A DNA stretch of 64,000 bases from Exophiala sp. HKRS030. Its lineage: Eukaryota; Ascomycota; Eurotiomycetes; Chaetothyriales; Herpotrichiellaceae. The DNA is taken from assembly GCA_023897205.1 (NCBI GenBank), contig JAHWDD010000001.1, forward strand, positions 4,030,001-4,094,000, in the 5' to 3' direction. Shown in pieces: positions 10,510-23,816 of the stretch (positions are counted from its first letter, which is position 1; each line of letters starts with the position of its first letter). Made by a program: the position numbers and the translations under genes. Below the pieces are notes generated by a model that saw only the letters and a program-made list of their open reading frames with translations, ran no database searches and had not been told where the DNA came from.

Positions 10510-13500
10510 TTAAAATGCTGAAACAGCAACGGCGATAGCTTGACTTTCACTGTGACTGATGCTGACATTGACGTTCTTGACGCCAGCCTCCTTGGCAGCT
10601 TGCAATGCGGCTCCACGCAAGGACACCTTGGGTGCGCCAGTTTCATCACTCAAGATCTCAATGTCTTGAAGAGGAGCACCCGCTCCTTTGCTGCAGACAC
10701 CCAGTGATTTGAAGACGGCTTCTTTGGCGCTCCAGCGACCAGCATAAGATGCCTGAGGAGAAGGAGCCTTGTTGCAATAGGCCTGCTCGGCATCGGTGAA
10801 GTTCCTCTTCACAAAGGTGTCATTTTCGATGTTGATAGCTCGAATGTCCTCAACATCAACACCGACTTTGGATCCCTCCTTAGCACTTGCTTGCGTGAGG
10901 GACTCGAGCATAGCCTTTGTCTCTTGAGCGTTGGTGCTCAACGCCTTCTGAGGCAGAGTCGAATTGTAGGTCAGCTCGCCAGACTTCTTGTCAGCAATGA
11001 CTCGCTGATCAGGGTTTAAGAAAACTGTCTGCATCAACTCATCAGGGTATGGTGCATGGGTCTTGGCCACGAAGAGGGTGTTGTTGATCATGCCATTGTG
11101 GAAGAATCGGTAGGCTTTCTTTTGACGAGCCTCAACCTTGAGTTTGTACCTCTGGAATTCTGATTGATCCAGTGCGGCGTACAGGTACTTGGGGTGAATA
11201 CCGATAGCTTGGGCACCCTTTTGACCAAAACCAAACGAGGTCACAGAGAATGCCTTGACACCATCAGTTTGCATTGACCGGCTGGGGTAGACAATGTAGT
11301 CGAATTTCTCCATAACTTGGTCCACGTTGTCTGCATTCCGGTTACCTGGCACAATACCACTGTTCAAAACTTGCAAGCAACCGTTGAACATCCAAGCACC
11401 AGCAGCACCTTTGGGGTGACCAGTGAGATATTTCTGGAAAATACCAAGCAGAGCATTTCCCTTCTTACGACCCAAATGTTCCATCTGTTTACAGATGACT
11501 TCGGATTCGTTCTTGTCATTTGCCACAGTGGAAGTACCGTGGAAGGAGGCAACGTCCAGGTCGTCGATGGTCAGACCCCAGGTAGCAAGAGCACCTCGGA
11601 GGGGAGCGATAGCAGGATCCTGCTTCCAGAAATTGTTACCCAAGCTGTTTTGGGCCTCCTTCTCTTGTCGGACAGCCTCCCGCTCGATGTGGGCGGCACG
11701 TTCTTCTAGGTATGTCTTCTCGTCGAAGCCAAAGCCGGCTTGAGATTTCATAGCTGCAACCTCCTCGTGAAGATACAGAAGTTCAGATTCTTGCCAGTTC
11801 TTGATGGCGCGTCGTCGGTGCTCAAGTTGCCTTCTGCGGTAGTTGATATCGAGCAATGGAGACGGGAATTTGCCAGCATTCTCGCGGGCGTTCGTCAACA
11901 CACCTTGTCCAGGAGCAGGAACGGATCGACCAATCTTGTCAGTGGCTGTAGAGACCAGGCCGAGAATGCCGTAGATTGGAGTTCCCATGTCCAAAGCTAG
12001 GCGAGCGGTCATGATGATTTGCATACCGCAACCTTGAGACTCCATGAAACCATTTCTGGTGGTGGTAGTAGGCCGAGACATCTCCTTGGGTGTACGGCCG
12101 TGGGCGAATTCGTCTTCGGCATTACTGGTAGCCTTCATATTGGCGAATTCGTATGAGCCTTCCTCCTGGAAATCATCGAAGCCACCAACGAAGCAGACAC
12201 GGGCCTTGCCTTCAACAATAGTCTCGTAGCCAATGTCGATAGACTCGACAGCAGTGGCACAGGCACCGACAGGAGTCTTGATCGGACCAGTTGACGATAA
12301 GAGCAGCATGTTAACCCAAGCGGCCATGGTATTGATGAAGGATTCTTGCAGAATATCCTTCTGAACGGGCTTGTCCATGAATCTGTCCTTGTACATGCCA
12401 CGAAGTGCAGTAGTACCACCGATACCAGAACCGACACAGTTTCCGACCTCAGAAAGATGGACATACTTGTAGAACTCATAAGGATCGGTAATACCGGACG
12501 CAAGGAGTGCTTCGACGGTACACACGAGCACGAAAAGCGTGACTGGGTCGACTTGGGAGATGATATCATCTGGAACACCATAATGCTTTGCATTCCAGCC
12601 GCTCGGGATCTGGCCAGCAACCAGTCGATCGAATCGGAGAGCCTTAGGGATCAGAAGGGTAGCGCCCTTCCTCAGGCGAACAGTGTATTCGCCAGATTCG
12701 AGTTCGAAAATTTCAACCTTCTCACCGTGTTGTCGCTTGAACTCCTCAGCGGTCTCCTTGGAAGCCTCAAACGGATCGAGATCTTCCTCGATCTGGATTT
12801 CCTGCAGCAGTTGCTTCTTCTTCGGATCGTAGCCATTGAACAACTCGGGCTCGATGAGTCGGATACCCGAGTGCTCCAGGATTTGCTTCTCGTATTTGGC
12901 CTTGACGTCCTTGTCATCAACAGGCTCGCTTGTCTTTGAATCAACCCATCCTGAGTAGGACTTGCCCTTGAGAGGACCGTTGTGGTTCTTGATGAGACCG
13001 GTCATCCAGGCCATCTCTACGCAACCTTCCAGAGAGAACTCGCCGAACGCTTCCATCTCCCAACGAGTGCGCGAGTTACCCCAGGGGCCAACCTCGGAAA
13101 AGCCGGTAACGACGACAACCTTATCAAGGTCAACCATACCCTTAAGTTTGTCATTGTGGGGGGCAATGTCTTGTTTCCAATCGGGCAACGTAGGAAAGTC
13201 AAATTTGATATTGGCACGAGGTTCGATGGTGACCTTCTTGTAGAGAGCTTCGCTGTCTTCGCCGTTGACAACCTGATTCTCGATAGCAGTCTCTTTAGTG
13301 ACAGCCTGTCGGATTGCGCTTGTCTCCATGATCTCCGCTCGTAGACGAGTCATGAGGTCTTTGAGGTCGGGCAAGAATTGAAGACCTCCATTGAGATCTG
13401 CCCAGACAGGTTCAGTCTGGCAGAGATCAACAATGGCAGGGGACATAAGACCTAACAGGTTGAAGGCCATTTCCTGCTGCGAGAAGGTTCGGACACCAAG

Positions 13501-16107
13501 CTTCTCAACACCATCTGCAACAATGTTGTTGCCGCTCATGAGGCCAGTTCCACGAGTCCAGCCAATGACGGCACCGCAGATGGTGAGATAGTCAGCCCAG
13601 CTTTCTGAGTACCATCGGTTGAACAAAGTCTCCAAGGCCAGTTTAGACTCAGAGTAGAGGCCGTCATTGCCAAATGTACCGTGGTTGGGCGAGAGAGGAA
13701 GGATGACTTGAGCAGGTCGAGTGTTAAATCCGCTTTCAAACTTCTTGGCTTTGACAGAGCCTAGGAGACGGACTAGGTTGGTCAACATAATACGGTGCGC
13801 CAACTCAGACTTGGAGTCGATGCTGTCAATCTCACGGCCATTCTCTGGGATAGCGGCGAAGGGCACGATGTAGTCCAAGTCCCAACCGAGACCCTTCTTG
13901 CTGTCATAGATGTAATCAACCAGAGCCTCAACGTCCTGCTTACTGCCTTGGTTGAATGGAACAACCACAAGCTGAGCACCACGAGCGCCGAAGCGAGCGT
14001 ACATCGACTGATAGTACTCGGTGACCTCACGTGAGTAGCGGCTCGTGGTAACAACGACTTTGGCACCACCGCTGATAAGACCTTGTAGCACCTCGGCGCC
14101 GATAGATCCAGCGCCAGCGCCAGTCATGAGCGCCATTTTGCCTTGGAAGGTAATACCGGCCCGAGCGGCATTCTCAAGGCCATCAAGGTAGATGCCCGTG
14201 AGCTTCTTACTATAATCCCATCCGTGCTCTTGCTTTTTCTTGAGATGAAGGAATGGAATGGTTTCGGTCTTTCCTTGCTTGAGCGTACCGTTCATCGTTG
14301 CACGGGTTAGCGATCCATTTTTGCCAGGTCTCTTCACATCCCCATTCTCCTGAGGCATGATCTGAGACTCATTCATGGCGAGAGCACGCACAACATCCTT
14401 GTACAAGCTGTTGAATTGCAGCTGGGAAGTTTTGGACAGTTTGTGCTGCTTCCGGATCAACTTGTATACATTGCGAAGGTCATTCTGAACCTTGGTGCGG
14501 TTACTGTATTCTGAGATCTTGCCGCCGTCGGCCATCTCGCGGACGTACTGCTCAAGTTTGCGGGCACTTTGTCGGGGAACCTCTTTGTAGTCAAGGTTAC
14601 CACGAGCGTCAATTGTTGTCTGAGGACCAGTAGGAATTGCAACGTCTTTGTACACAGGTGCCTCGTTGAGGACATCCTTACAGTTCTCAATGAGCTGCTG
14701 ACCCAGCTCTTTGGCAAGTTGATAGGTCTCGCCTCGATCTGTTGGGCAGTTGTCGATGTGATACTGCATGTACTCGATGAGGGTTGGATTTGATCTGTTC
14801 ATGATGCGGATGCACTGGCTGACGATTTCGCGGTCAACAGCTTGTAGACGACCAAAGATGATATCGTAGTACATGCTCAGGGCATCTTGGCGAGCCCAAT
14901 TCCAGGATGAGTCGTAGATACGAGCTTTCAATGCGCTGAAGGATGGCTCAATTCCAGAGGCATAGAACTCTCCGTGCTCGGTGTTCCACAAATCGAGTTG
15001 AGCTTGAAGGGCCTTGTTGTTCTCCTGCGAACCAAGGAAAGCCTTGTCGCCTGATCGAAGATCCATCTTCAGATATCGGGCGAACAATTCAAGTTGTTGC
15101 TTGAAAAGCGCACGTTGGTCTTTGGTTAGGGCATCGATCGCCGCAGGGTCCATCATCATCCCAGCACCAGCGCCAGCTGCAGCTGCACCACCTGCGGATG
15201 CAGAAGAGAGACTAATGCCCGCTGTCGAAGCATACTTCTGCGCGACATCGCCGAGATAGGTCTTCGCATCGTTCTCAGAGCCCAGACGAGCTGCTGGCTC
15301 CATTGTCAATGCGAGCAACAGTACACCGTCTTGTCGACCAGGGCCTAGGCCAAAAGTGGTCTCAAGGTGCTTTCTCACGGCCGTGATGTTGAAGCCACCC
15401 GGCATCTTGGACGACACCAGGCGAGCAATCAGAGATGATGACTGCTTGCCCAGCTGGCCGTTGAATGTCGATTGCATAGCAGCACCCAGTTCGTCCAAAG
15501 GGGTATCCTCGGGCTTCTCTGGAGTTGAGCCAAACTCTTTGCCCAAATCACCGAGGATTTCATTCTGTAGTGTGGACTTTCCACCGACCAAATCTTTGAT
15601 GGCTTTGCTCAGAGGGATATCTGCGAGTGACTTCTTCAGCTTCTGGGCAACAAGGGCTCTGAGGATGTCGACAGCAGCGACTGGGGCATCAGCGACGGCC
15701 GCAGCAGGGCCGGCAGAGGAGGCGGGAGGTGCTGCTGCTGCTGGTGCGGCCGCGGGTGCGGGAGCTGCTGGAGCTGAGGAAGAAGCGGCGGGCGCAGCAG
15801 CAGCCGGAGCAGGTTCCTCTTCAATGGGGTCAACATCGTAGTAAATCTCTTTCTGATCTTTGTTGTATGCCAAAACCTGCCGTGAGACAGAGGTAGCTGC
15901 GTCGTATGCTTCGTATTTGGATGCTAACGTTCTCTTTGCCATACCACCCAGTGTGTCTGCGGGGCCGATCTCGACGATCCTCTCTGTTCTATTCGTCTCA
16001 AGGATAACATCTTGAGTCTCAATCCACCTCACTGGAGAGGCAAATTGATATGCGAGGAGCTCAACGAGCAGGGTGTGGGCGAGCTCTTGCTCGACGTCAG
16101 GACGCAT
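10510..16107 (-). CDS. fas2: Fatty acid synthase subunit alpha
   Basis: One uninterrupted 1,865-aa frame with no introns, close to the usual length for fungal alpha subunits. In order it has an N-terminal segment that packs with the beta subunit, an Ala/Pro-rich linker (about residues 100-145), the acyl carrier protein with the phosphopantetheine serine in VGGKST (about Ser177), a ketoreductase starting at the nucleotide-binding [13 protein letters not shown], a ketoacyl synthase with the active-site cysteine in GACATAVES (about Cys1283), and a C-terminal phosphopantetheinyl transferase with [11 protein letters not shown] and [12 protein letters not shown]. The enzyme forms the cytosolic alpha6beta6 barrel with the beta subunit encoded head to head at 17547 and makes saturated fatty acyl-CoA from acetyl- and malonyl-CoA. 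Every catalytic motif seen is intact. It looks like the primary-metabolism synthase rather than a toxin-cluster paralogue, judged only from its housekeeping neighbours. Confidence 0.98.
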   Translation of the reverse strand: MRPDVEQELAHTLLVELLAYQFASPVRWIETQDVILETNRTERIVEIGPADTLGGMAKRTLASKYEAYDAATSVSRQVLAYNKDQKEIYYDVDPIEEEPAPAAAAPAASSSAPAAPAPAAAPAAAAPPASSAGPAAAVADAPVAAVDILRALVAQKLKKSLADIPLSKAIKDLVGGKSTLQNEILGDLGKEFGSTPEKPEDTPLDELGAAMQSTFNGQLGKQSSSLIARLVSSKMPGGFNITAVRKHLETTFGLGPGRQDGVLLLALTMEPAARLGSENDAKTYLGDVAQKYASTAGISLSSASAGGAAAAGAGAGMMMDPAAIDALTKDQRALFKQQLELFARYLKMDLRSGDKAFLGSQENNKALQAQLDLWNTEHGEFYASGIEPSFSALKARIYDSSWNWARQDALSMYYDIIFGRLQAVDREIVSQCIRIMNRSNPTLIEYMQYHIDNCPTDRGETYQLAKELGQQLIENCKDVLNEAPVYKDVAIPTGPQTTIDARGNLDYKEVPRQSARKLEQYVREMADGGKISEYSNRTKVQNDLRNVYKLIRKQHKLSKTSQLQFNSLYKDVVRALAMNESQIMPQENGDVKRPGKNGSLTRATMNGTLKQGKTETIPFLHLKKKQEHGWDYSKKLTGIYLDGLENAARAGITFQGKMALMTGAGAGSIGAEVLQGLISGGAKVVVTTSRYSREVTEYYQSMYARFGARGAQLVVVPFNQGSKQDVEALVDYIYDSKKGLGWDLDYIVPFAAIPENGREIDSIDSKSELAHRIMLTNLVRLLGSVKAKKFESGFNTRPAQVILPLSPNHGTFGNDGLYSESKLALETLFNRWYSESWADYLTICGAVIGWTRGTGLMSGNNIVADGVEKLGVRTFSQQEMAFNLLGLMSPAIVDLCQTEPVWADLNGGLQFLPDLKDLMTRLRAEIMETSAIRQAVTKETAIENQVVNGEDSEALYKKVTIEPRANIKFDFPTLPDWKQDIAPHNDKLKGMVDLDKVVVVTGFSEVGPWGNSRTRWEMEAFGEFSLEGCVEMAWMTGLIKNHNGPLKGKSYSGWVDSKTSEPVDDKDVKAKYEKQILEHSGIRLIEPELFNGYDPKKKQLLQEIQIEEDLDPFEASKETAEEFKRQHGEKVEIFELESGEYTVRLRKGATLLIPKALRFDRLVAGQIPSGWNAKHYGVPDDIISQVDPVTLFVLVCTVEALLASGITDPYEFYKYVHLSEVGNCVGSGIGGTTALRGMYKDRFMDKPVQKDILQESFINTMAAWVNMLLLSSTGPIKTPVGACATAVESIDIGYETIVEGKARVCFVGGFDDFQEEGSYEFANMKATSNAEDEFAHGRTPKEMSRPTTTTRNGFMESQGCGMQIIMTARLALDMGTPIYGILGLVSTATDKIGRSVPAPGQGVLTNARENAGKFPSPLLDINYRRRQLEHRRRAIKNWQESELLYLHEEVAAMKSQAGFGFDEKTYLEERAAHIEREAVRQEKEAQNSLGNNFWKQDPAIAPLRGALATWGLTIDDLDVASFHGTSTVANDKNESEVICKQMEHLGRKKGNALLGIFQKYLTGHPKGAAGAWMFNGCLQVLNSGIVPGNRNADNVDQVMEKFDYIVYPSRSMQTDGVKAFSVTSFGFGQKGAQAIGIHPKYLYAALDQSEFQRYKLKVEARQKKAYRFFHNGMINNTLFVAKTHAPYPDELMQTVFLNPDQRVIADKKSGELTYNSTLPQKALSTNAQETKAMLESLTQASAKEGSKVGVDVEDIRAINIENDTFVKRNFTDAEQAYCNKAPSPQASYAGRWSAKEAVFKSLGVCSKGAGAPLQDIEILSDETGAPKVSLRGAALQAAKEAGVKNVNVSISHSESQAIAVAVSAF

Positions 16108-17546
16108 GATGGCGGGATGCGGTTATGACGATTTTGAGGAAAATAGCTTCGTGGTAGTTGTGTTTTTGAGGTCGAGAGAAGATTATGTACTCGACCAGAA
16201 GTGCCCAAGCTGAATGAAATGAATCAGAGCAAAGGCTGGGTATCAAAGCACAGGTATTAAGGAAGGGGCAATTGTGCTTGCACACAGTCAGTAGTGGTGG
16301 TCAATGGAGGAGTGTTGAATGAGGTATTGATCGAGAGTAGTATGGAACGAGGATGGAGGTGGAGGACAATAGAGGGATGAAGTGTCCCGATACCTTCGTG
16401 TGTGATCGGAGAAGAAGAGTAATCAATGTACACACGGACAAGAGGGTTGAGATAGGTGTTGCTACGAGAAAAGTTGGTTGGGATCGAAGGTGCAACAATG
16501 TCCGTCCGAATTTTCCGCTACGATGTCAAGCTGCAGCAGGATGAGGCTTGACGAGATGGCCAGCAGCACCACCAACAGCCTTCCCCGGCCGGCTTGAAGC
16601 GTTGGTTGAGAATTTCAGTGGACCCTGAGCAGCCTGAAAGACTCCCAAAAGACAGCCATCATCAGTCCACCCATGTCACCCATGGCCACCTAGAGCATGC
16701 CCTGGACCCCCCGCCAATTCTCTTTAGGCATGGCGCCCTCGACAGTTGGAGAAGCCAGTCTGGTCGGGGCCTTACCTCGTATCCGTATAGCCTCCACAGC
16801 CAGGTACCTTCAGGACACCTGGAGAACACATCTCTACAATTGTGTTGGGAAGTGAGAATACTAATCATGTACATTTACGAAATACACAGAGGATCATCTT
16901 CATCGTTGCCCAGGCATTGAGACAGCAAGCACAATGGGCTCAATGGACAGCCTGGTCTCTTTCAGTATGATACTCGTTCAATGCCACTTTTTTGGTGGTT
17001 GGGAAGAGTATCGATGACGCCGCTTCTTTTTTGCCCGATGTCCCTGCAGAAGCTCGCTCGGTGGCACTTTGCCCACCAATTTGTTGTCTTCCCATTGGCT
17101 ATATTCCCTGTCCGAGAGCTCGGCAATCCGACGGGGAAAACTTCTTTGGCTTCTCAACGCTCCATGTTCGTAGAAGCCACCAACAAGTCCACTGTTTGTC
17201 CACCATTTTTTGCGACGCTGCTAGAATCCATTGAGGTTGTCAAGAAATCAGCGAAACACCTCCGTTGCTCCAGAGGCAATAACTAATCCTTTCCGACTCT
17301 TCATCTCTGACCACTTTGCAATCTCACTATCTTCCCATATCCCACCATCAACGTCAGTTTCTTGCCGCGAAACGACTGTCCTTAATACCTGCCTATTTAT
17401 CTACCTGCAGCAGAGCTCTCATACCTTAGAGCTCTTCTCAAAATCTCGTCGTTTTTATACATCAAGTGGCATTAGGTTGCTCACCTTGAACACCATTACC
17501 TACAAGTTTGTGTCCAACACACCCACACTCGACAGCCTTCGCAACC
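16108..17546. promoter_or_regulatory. Shared divergent promoter of the fatty acid synthase genes
   Basis: 1.44 kb between the two start codons. On the plus strand a CCAAT box lies at 17076-17080, and an inverted one (ATTGG) at 17094-17098, 13 bp apart and facing each other, just before a TATATT at about 17101. This suggests a core promoter for the beta gene with a CCAAT-binding-complex site, and possibly shared control of both subunits. The leader before 17547 is C/T-rich, as usual in fungal promoters. I saw no clear CCTCGG (fatty-acid regulator) site, but did not search exhaustively. Confidence 0.6.
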
Positions 17547-20500
17547 ATGTATTCCGGAGGTGCGACCGGCACTCACACTCCTCGATCCTCCCAGAACCTC
17601 CGTCCTCTCATTCTCACCCATGGCTCCCTCGAATACTCCTTCTTAATACCGACCGCTCTCCATTTCCAAGCTTCCCAGCTCCAAGAGACGTTCAAAGCCT
17701 CTCTGCCCGAACCCACAGACGAACTAGCTCAAGATGACGAGCCCTCCTCGAGTGCCGAGCTTGTCGCCCGTTTCATTGGTTTCATTGCCGCTGAAGTTGA
17801 TGATGACGAGGAAGCAACCGGCTTTTCTGAAGTGCTCAAAGTGGTTCTCAACGAGTTCGAAAGATCTTTCATGCACGCCAATGACGTGCACGCTCTCGCA
17901 GCCACTCTGCCGGGGATCACAGCGAAGAAATTAGTGCTTGTCCAGTGCTACTACGCAGGCCGTGCAGCAGTCGCAAGGCCAATCAAGCCACATGACTCTG
18001 CTCTGCTCAGAGCTGCTGATGACGAGGAAGCGAGCATTTTCACCGTTTTCGGTGGTCAAGGGAACATCGAAGAGTACTTCGATGAGCTAAGAGAAGTCTA
18101 CAACACATATCCTTCATTCACGAAAGATTTGATCGAATCTGCCGCCGACCTGCTACAGGCCCTTGCTAGGAATCCCAAGGCAGACAAATTCTACTCCAAA
18201 GGGCTGGATATCATGCGTTGGTTGGCCGACCCAGAAGCCCAGCCAGACACAGACTATCTGGTCTCAGCGCCTGTTAGCCTGCCTCTGATCGGCCTCGTCC
18301 AGCTTGCCCATTACCAGGTTACTTGCAAGGTCCTGGGGAAAACACCGGGAGAGGTCAATGAACGACTGAACGGCACGACTGGTCACTCTCAAGGTGTGGT
18401 GACCGCAGCCGCCATCGCTACCGCGACGTCGTGGGAGAGCTTCGCAAAGGCCGCCAAAGATGCCATCACGATGCTGTTCTGGATCGGCATGAGGAGCCAA
18501 CAAGCCTATCCTCGCACTAGTATTGCTCCTTCGATTCTCCAAGACTCACTGGAGGCTGGAGAAGGCATTCCTACCCCCATGTTGTCAGTGCGAGATCTCT
18601 CGCGGAAGCAAGTCCAGGAGCACATTGATGCTACAAACGAGCATCTGCCTCAAGATCGCCATATTGCCATTTCGCTGATCAACAGCGCGAGGAATTTCGT
18701 GGTCACCGGTGCACCCATTTCCCTGCACGGTCTCAACCTGCGCCTGCGAAAAGTGAAGGCTCCAACTGGTCTTGATCAGAATCGCATCCCCTACACCGAA
18801 CGTAAAGTGCGCTTCGTGAATCGATTTCTGCCTATCACTGCGCCCTTCCACAGCCCACTGCTCAGTGAGGCATTCAAGAATATTCAAGAAGACCTCAGCG
18901 ATATTCGAATTCCTGCTGGCCGTCTCGTCATTCCCGTCTTCGACACCAACACTGGCGAAGACCTCCGCTTACACCAAGACAAGGATATCGTGCCGTCTCT
19001 TGTCCGCATGATCACCCAGGACCCCGTACACTGGGAGCAGGCTACTGTCTTTGAGGGAGCAACTCATATCGTTGACTTTGGTCCTGGAGGCATCTCTGGC
19101 CTAGGCGTATTGACAAACCGCAACAAGGAAGGTACCGGAGTTCGCGTCATTCTGGCGGGTGCGATGGATGGCACCAATGCTGAAGTTGGGTACAAGCCAG
19201 AGTTATTCGACCGTGATGAAGAAAATGCAGTCAAGTATGCCACAAACTGGATCAGAGAACATGGACCCCGGTTGGTCAAGACCTCTGTCGGCCAAACCTA
19301 CGTCGACACCAAGATGTCCCGCTTGCTGGGTGTGCCACCTCTGATGGTTGCTGGTATGACACCTTGCACCGTGCCTTGGGATTTTGTTGCCGCCACCATG
19401 AATGCCGGCTATCACATTGAGCTTGCAGGTGGCGGTTACTATAATGCAAAGAGTATGACCGAGGCATTGACCAAAATTGAAAAGAATATCCCTCCTGGGC
19501 GCGGTATCACAGTCAACTTGATCTATGTCAACCCTCGTGCCATGGGGTGGCAGATCCCTCTCCTGGCCCAACTCCGTGCCGATGGTGTTCCAATCGAGGG
19601 CCTTACCATTGGTGCCGGCGTCCCGTCGATTGAAGTTGCTCAAGAGTATATCGACACACTGGGCATCAAGCATATTGCTTTCAAGCCCGGTTCCATGGAC
19701 GCCATCCAAGCTGTCATCAACATTGCGAAAGCCAACCCGACGTTCCCTGTTTTGATGCAATGGACTGGTGGTCGTGGTGGTGGTCACCACTCCTTCGAAG
19801 ATTTCCATCAACCTATCCTCCAGATGTATGGTCGCATCCGAAAATGCCAGAACATCATTTTGGTGGCTGGTAGCGGTTTCGGCGGGTCTGAAGATACTTA
19901 TCCCTACTTGACTGGTTCGTGGGCACGTAAATTCGGATACCCTCCCATGCCATTCGATGGTGTTTTGTTTGGTAGTCGTTTAATGACCGCAAAAGAAGCA
20001 CACACGTCCCTCAACGCTAAAAAGGCCATTGCAGAAGCCGAGGGTGTTGATGATAGTCAGTGGGAGAAGACATACAAAGGCCCAGCTGGAGGTGTCATTA
20101 CTGTTCGATCTGAGATGGGTGAGCCGATCCACAAGTTGGCTACACGCGGTGTCAAGTTCTGGGCTGAGATGGACCAAAAGATCTTCAGTCTGGACAAGAA
20201 AAAGCGAGTCGCCGAGCTTAAGAAGCAACGCGAGTACATTATCAAAAAGTTGAACGATGACTTCCAGAAAGTTTGGTTTGGCAAGAACTCTGCTGGCCAG
20301 ACTGTTGACTTGGAGGACATGACTTACGCCGAAGTTGTTCGACGCATGGTGGAGCTCATGTATGTGAAGCATCAATCTCGTTGGATTGAGGTTACTCTCC
20401 GCAATCTGACTGTTGACTTCATTCGACGAGTCGAAGAGCGCTTCACCGTCGGTCCTGGCAAACCGTCCCTCATTCAAAGCTACGCTGATTTCGAAAACCC

Positions 20501-23500
20501 ATACCCAGTTGTCGAGAAGGTTTTGGCTGCGTACCCTGACGCAGAGACTCAATTGATCAACGCACAAGACGTGCAGCATTTCTTGCTCCTCTGCCAACGA
20601 CGGGGTCAGAAGCCTGTTCCTTTTGTCCCTTCGCTCGACGAAAACTTCGAGTTTTGGTTCAAGAAGGATTCATTGTGGCAGTCCGAAGATCTTGATGCCG
20701 TCGTTGATCAGGATGTTGGCAGAACCTGTATTCTTCAAGGTCCTATGGCTGCCAAATACTCGACCAAAGTTGATGAACCTGTCAAAGACATTCTGGACGG
20801 CATCCACCATGACCATATCAAGGGCCTCATCCAGGAAGTCTACCATGGCCGAGAGTCCGAAGTTCCTGTCGTGGAATATTTCGGTGGAAAGATCATCAGC
20901 TCTCCGGATAGTGTGGTCGAGCTCGACGGAGTCACTGTGATCCCAGATGGGTCACGAGTTACCTACAGATTATCCTCAGCTCCCGCCGCACCTCTCCCAA
21001 GTGCCGAAGACTGGCTGCAACTGTTGGCTGGAAAGACTTATTCGTGGCGCCATGCCATCTTCACAACTGATATCTTCGTCCAGGGCGCTCGGTACCAGAA
21101 CAACCCTCTGAAGCGCGTTCTGGCACCCGTTCGCGGCATGTCAGTCGAAATTGCCCACCCCAAGGATCCTGCTAGGACCACGATCATTGTTAAGGAGCCA
21201 AGTCAGTCAGGCAAGGTTGTGAAGACACTTGACATCAGCTTAGTGGGCAAGAATGAAATTCTAATGAACATGTGGGAGGAAAGAACCGCTGAGGGTGAGG
21301 CAGTAGCCTTGCCGTTCCGTTTCATCTACCACCCAGAGACCGGTTATGCTCCAATTCACGAAGTCATGGAAGGCCGCAATGACCGCATCAAAGAATTCTA
21401 CTACCGAATCTGGTTTGCAGAGAAAGACGTCCCATTCAACACTCCCACGACCAGTACTTTCGATGGTGGTAAGGCCACAGTTATTACACAAGATATTGCA
21501 GACTTTGTGCACGCTGTCGGCAATACGGGTGAAGCCTTTGTTGACCGTCCAGGTAAGGAGGTTTTTGCCCCTATGGACTTTGCTATCGTCGTTGGATGGA
21601 AAGCCATCACGAAGCCCATATTCCCTCGTTCAATTGATGGCGATCTTCTGAAGCTCGTCCACCTATCGAATGGTTTCCGCATGGTTCCTGGTGCTGAGCC
21701 CCTGAAGGTCGGAGATGAGCTCCACACCTCTGCTCGGATCAATGCTGTCATCAACCAAGATGCTGGCAAGATGGTGGAAGTTTGCGGAACCATCACTCGC
21801 AAAGGTCAGCCAGTCATGGAAGTGACAAGCCAGTTTTTGTATAGAGGCACTTACGACGACTTCGAGAACACCTTCCAACGGAAGGAAGAAACGCCCATGC
21901 AAGTCACGCTGGCTACCTCCAAAGATATCGCAGTTTTGCGCTCCAAAGAATGGTTCCACTTGGATGAACCTGATATTGACCTGCTCGGCCAGACCTTGAC
22001 GTTCCGTCTTTCCAGTTTGGTCCGATTCAAGAACAAGACTGTTTTCCAGAATGTTGAGACTGTTGGTCAGGTCCTGCTGGAACTCCCTACCAAAGAACTT
22101 ATCCAGGTTGCTTCCGTCGAGTACGAAGCTGGCGCTTCTCACGGCAATCCTGTGGTTGATTATTTGCAGCGACATGGCTCATCGATTGAGCAACCAGTCA
22201 ACTTCGAGAATGCTATTCCTTTGAGCGGCAAGACTCCTTTGTCGCTCAAGGCGCCAGCGTCCAACGAGACATACGCCCGCGTCTCTGGCGACTATAACCC
22301 TATCCACGTCTCCCGCATCTTTGCCAGCTATGCCAACCTACCTGGTACCATCACTCACGGCATGTACTCCAGCGCTGCCGTCCGTAGTCTCGTCGAGACA
22401 TGGGCTGCCGAAAACAATATCGGCCGTGTCAGAAGCTACCACGTATCTTTGGTTGGCATGGTCTTGCCAAACGACGACTTGGAAGTCAAGCTCGAACACG
22501 TTGGTATGGTTGCTGGTCGCAAGATCATCAAAATCGAGACCAGCAACAAGGAGACAGGTGACAAGGTACTTCTCGCTGAAGCTGAGGTTGAACAGCCCGT
22601 ATCTTCGTACGTCTTCACTGGGCAAGGTTCGCAAGAGCAGGGCATGGGTATGGATCTCTATGGAAAGAGTCCTGTCGCGAAGGAAGTCTGGGATCGTGCA
22701 GACCGTCACTTCATGGATAACTACGGTCTTTCCATTATCAACATTGTCAAGAACAATCCTAAGGAGCTCACCATCCACTTCGGTGGACCCCGCGGCAAAG
22801 CCATTCGTCAGAACTATATGGCTATGACCTTCGAGTCCATCAATGCTGATGGATCGGTCAAGTCGGAGAAGATCTTCAAGGAGATCAATGAGAACACCTC
22901 TTCGTACACCTACCGTTCGCCGACTGGTTTGCTTTCGGCAACCCAATTCACCCAACCGGCTTTGACGCTGATGGAGAAGGCAGCTTTCGAAGACATGCGT
23001 TCCAAGGGTCTGGTTCAGCGCGACAGCAGTTTCGCTGGACACTCGCTGGGTGAATACTCTGCTCTAGCCTCTATCGCTGAGGTTATGCCCATTGAGAGCC
23101 TGGTGTCGGTTGTGTTTTACCGAGGTTTGACGATGCAGGTGGCGGTCGAACGGGATGAACAAGGCAGAAGCAATTACTCCATGTGCGCCGTCAACCCCAG
23201 CCGCATCTCCAAGACTTTCAACGAGCAAGCGCTGCAGTACGTGGTGGAGAACATTGCAGAGACTACCGGCTGGCTCGTGGAAATTGTAAATTACAACGTT
23301 GCCAACATGCAATACGTATGTGCCGGTGACTTGCGCGCGCTAGATTGCATGACCAATGTTCTCAACGTGCTCAAGATGCAGAAGATCGACATCCAAGCAT
23401 TGATGCAGACGATGTCGCTAGACGATGTCAAGGCCCATTTGGTTGAAATCATCGGCGAATGTGCGAAGAAGACTGAAGCCAAACCACAGCCGATTGAGCT

Positions 23501-23816
23501 GGAACGTGGCTTTGCTGTGATCCCTCTCAAGGGCATCGATGTCCCCTTCCACAGCACGTTCCTTCGATCTGGTGTAAAGCCATTCCGATCCTTCTTGCTC
23601 AAGAAGATCAACAAGACCAGCATCGACCCAGCCAAGTTGATTGGCAAGTACATTCCCAATGTTACAGCCAAGCCATTCGAGATCAGCAAAGAGTACTTCG
23701 AGGAAGTGTACCGACTGACCAACTCGCCACGGTTGGCAAAGATCTTGGAGGACTGGGACTCTTTTGAGAATGCAGGAGATGCGGCAGGCGTCCACCGTCT
23801 TTCTTCTGTGGCATAA
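17547..23816 (+). CDS. fas1: Fatty acid synthase subunit beta
   Basis: One intronless frame of 2,089 aa from the ATG at 17547 (CAACCATGT context), a typical fungal beta-subunit length. Domains in order are: acetyltransferase with GHSQG (Ser281); a long linker; the FMN enoyl reductase region, with [16 protein letters not shown] and [14 protein letters not shown]; the dehydratase hot-dog region, with [16 protein letters not shown]; and the malonyl/palmitoyl transferase, with [16 protein letters not shown] and [10 protein letters not shown] (Ser1833). It provides the loading, dehydration, enoyl reduction and product-release steps of the alpha6beta6 synthase. It pairs with the alpha gene at 10510-16107, so the complete enzyme is encoded here and probably co-expressed from the shared promoter. 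No breaks or missing catalytic motifs were seen. Confidence 0.98.
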   Translation: MYSGGATGTHTPRSSQNLRPLILTHGSLEYSFLIPTALHFQASQLQETFKASLPEPTDELAQDDEPSSSAELVARFIGFIAAEVDDDEEATGFSEVLKVVLNEFERSFMHANDVHALAATLPGITAKKLVLVQCYYAGRAAVARPIKPHDSALLRAADDEEASIFTVFGGQGNIEEYFDELREVYNTYPSFTKDLIESAADLLQALARNPKADKFYSKGLDIMRWLADPEAQPDTDYLVSAPVSLPLIGLVQLAHYQVTCKVLGKTPGEVNERLNGTTGHSQGVVTAAAIATATSWESFAKAAKDAITMLFWIGMRSQQAYPRTSIAPSILQDSLEAGEGIPTPMLSVRDLSRKQVQEHIDATNEHLPQDRHIAISLINSARNFVVTGAPISLHGLNLRLRKVKAPTGLDQNRIPYTERKVRFVNRFLPITAPFHSPLLSEAFKNIQEDLSDIRIPAGRLVIPVFDTNTGEDLRLHQDKDIVPSLVRMITQDPVHWEQATVFEGATHIVDFGPGGISGLGVLTNRNKEGTGVRVILAGAMDGTNAEVGYKPELFDRDEENAVKYATNWIREHGPRLVKTSVGQTYVDTKMSRLLGVPPLMVAGMTPCTVPWDFVAATMNAGYHIELAGGGYYNAKSMTEALTKIEKNIPPGRGITVNLIYVNPRAMGWQIPLLAQLRADGVPIEGLTIGAGVPSIEVAQEYIDTLGIKHIAFKPGSMDAIQAVINIAKANPTFPVLMQWTGGRGGGHHSFEDFHQPILQMYGRIRKCQNIILVAGSGFGGSEDTYPYLTGSWARKFGYPPMPFDGVLFGSRLMTAKEAHTSLNAKKAIAEAEGVDDSQWEKTYKGPAGGVITVRSEMGEPIHKLATRGVKFWAEMDQKIFSLDKKKRVAELKKQREYIIKKLNDDFQKVWFGKNSAGQTVDLEDMTYAEVVRRMVELMYVKHQSRWIEVTLRNLTVDFIRRVEERFTVGPGKPSLIQSYADFENPYPVVEKVLAAYPDAETQLINAQDVQHFLLLCQRRGQKPVPFVPSLDENFEFWFKKDSLWQSEDLDAVVDQDVGRTCILQGPMAAKYSTKVDEPVKDILDGIHHDHIKGLIQEVYHGRESEVPVVEYFGGKIISSPDSVVELDGVTVIPDGSRVTYRLSSAPAAPLPSAEDWLQLLAGKTYSWRHAIFTTDIFVQGARYQNNPLKRVLAPVRGMSVEIAHPKDPARTTIIVKEPSQSGKVVKTLDISLVGKNEILMNMWEERTAEGEAVALPFRFIYHPETGYAPIHEVMEGRNDRIKEFYYRIWFAEKDVPFNTPTTSTFDGGKATVITQDIADFVHAVGNTGEAFVDRPGKEVFAPMDFAIVVGWKAITKPIFPRSIDGDLLKLVHLSNGFRMVPGAEPLKVGDELHTSARINAVINQDAGKMVEVCGTITRKGQPVMEVTSQFLYRGTYDDFENTFQRKEETPMQVTLATSKDIAVLRSKEWFHLDEPDIDLLGQTLTFRLSSLVRFKNKTVFQNVETVGQVLLELPTKELIQVASVEYEAGASHGNPVVDYLQRHGSSIEQPVNFENAIPLSGKTPLSLKAPASNETYARVSGDYNPIHVSRIFASYANLPGTITHGMYSSAAVRSLVETWAAENNIGRVRSYHVSLVGMVLPNDDLEVKLEHVGMVAGRKIIKIETSNKETGDKVLLAEAEVEQPVSSYVFTGQGSQEQGMGMDLYGKSPVAKEVWDRADRHFMDNYGLSIINIVKNNPKELTIHFGGPRGKAIRQNYMAMTFESINADGSVKSEKIFKEINENTSSYTYRSPTGLLSATQFTQPALTLMEKAAFEDMRSKGLVQRDSSFAGHSLGEYSALASIAEVMPIESLVSVVFYRGLTMQVAVERDEQGRSNYSMCAVNPSRISKTFNEQALQYVVENIAETTGWLVEIVNYNVANMQYVCAGDLRALDCMTNVLNVLKMQKIDIQALMQTMSLDDVKAHLVEIIGECAKKTEAKPQPIELERGFAVIPLKGIDVPFHSTFLRSGVKPFRSFLLKKINKTSIDPAKLIGKYIPNVTAKPFEISKEYFEEVYRLTNSPRLAKILEDWDSFENAGDAAGVHRLSSVA

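Noticed and set aside
22338..23042. 234-codon antisense frame in the fatty acid synthase beta gene
   Set aside because: Antisense shadow of a highly conserved coding sequence; no domain is visible.
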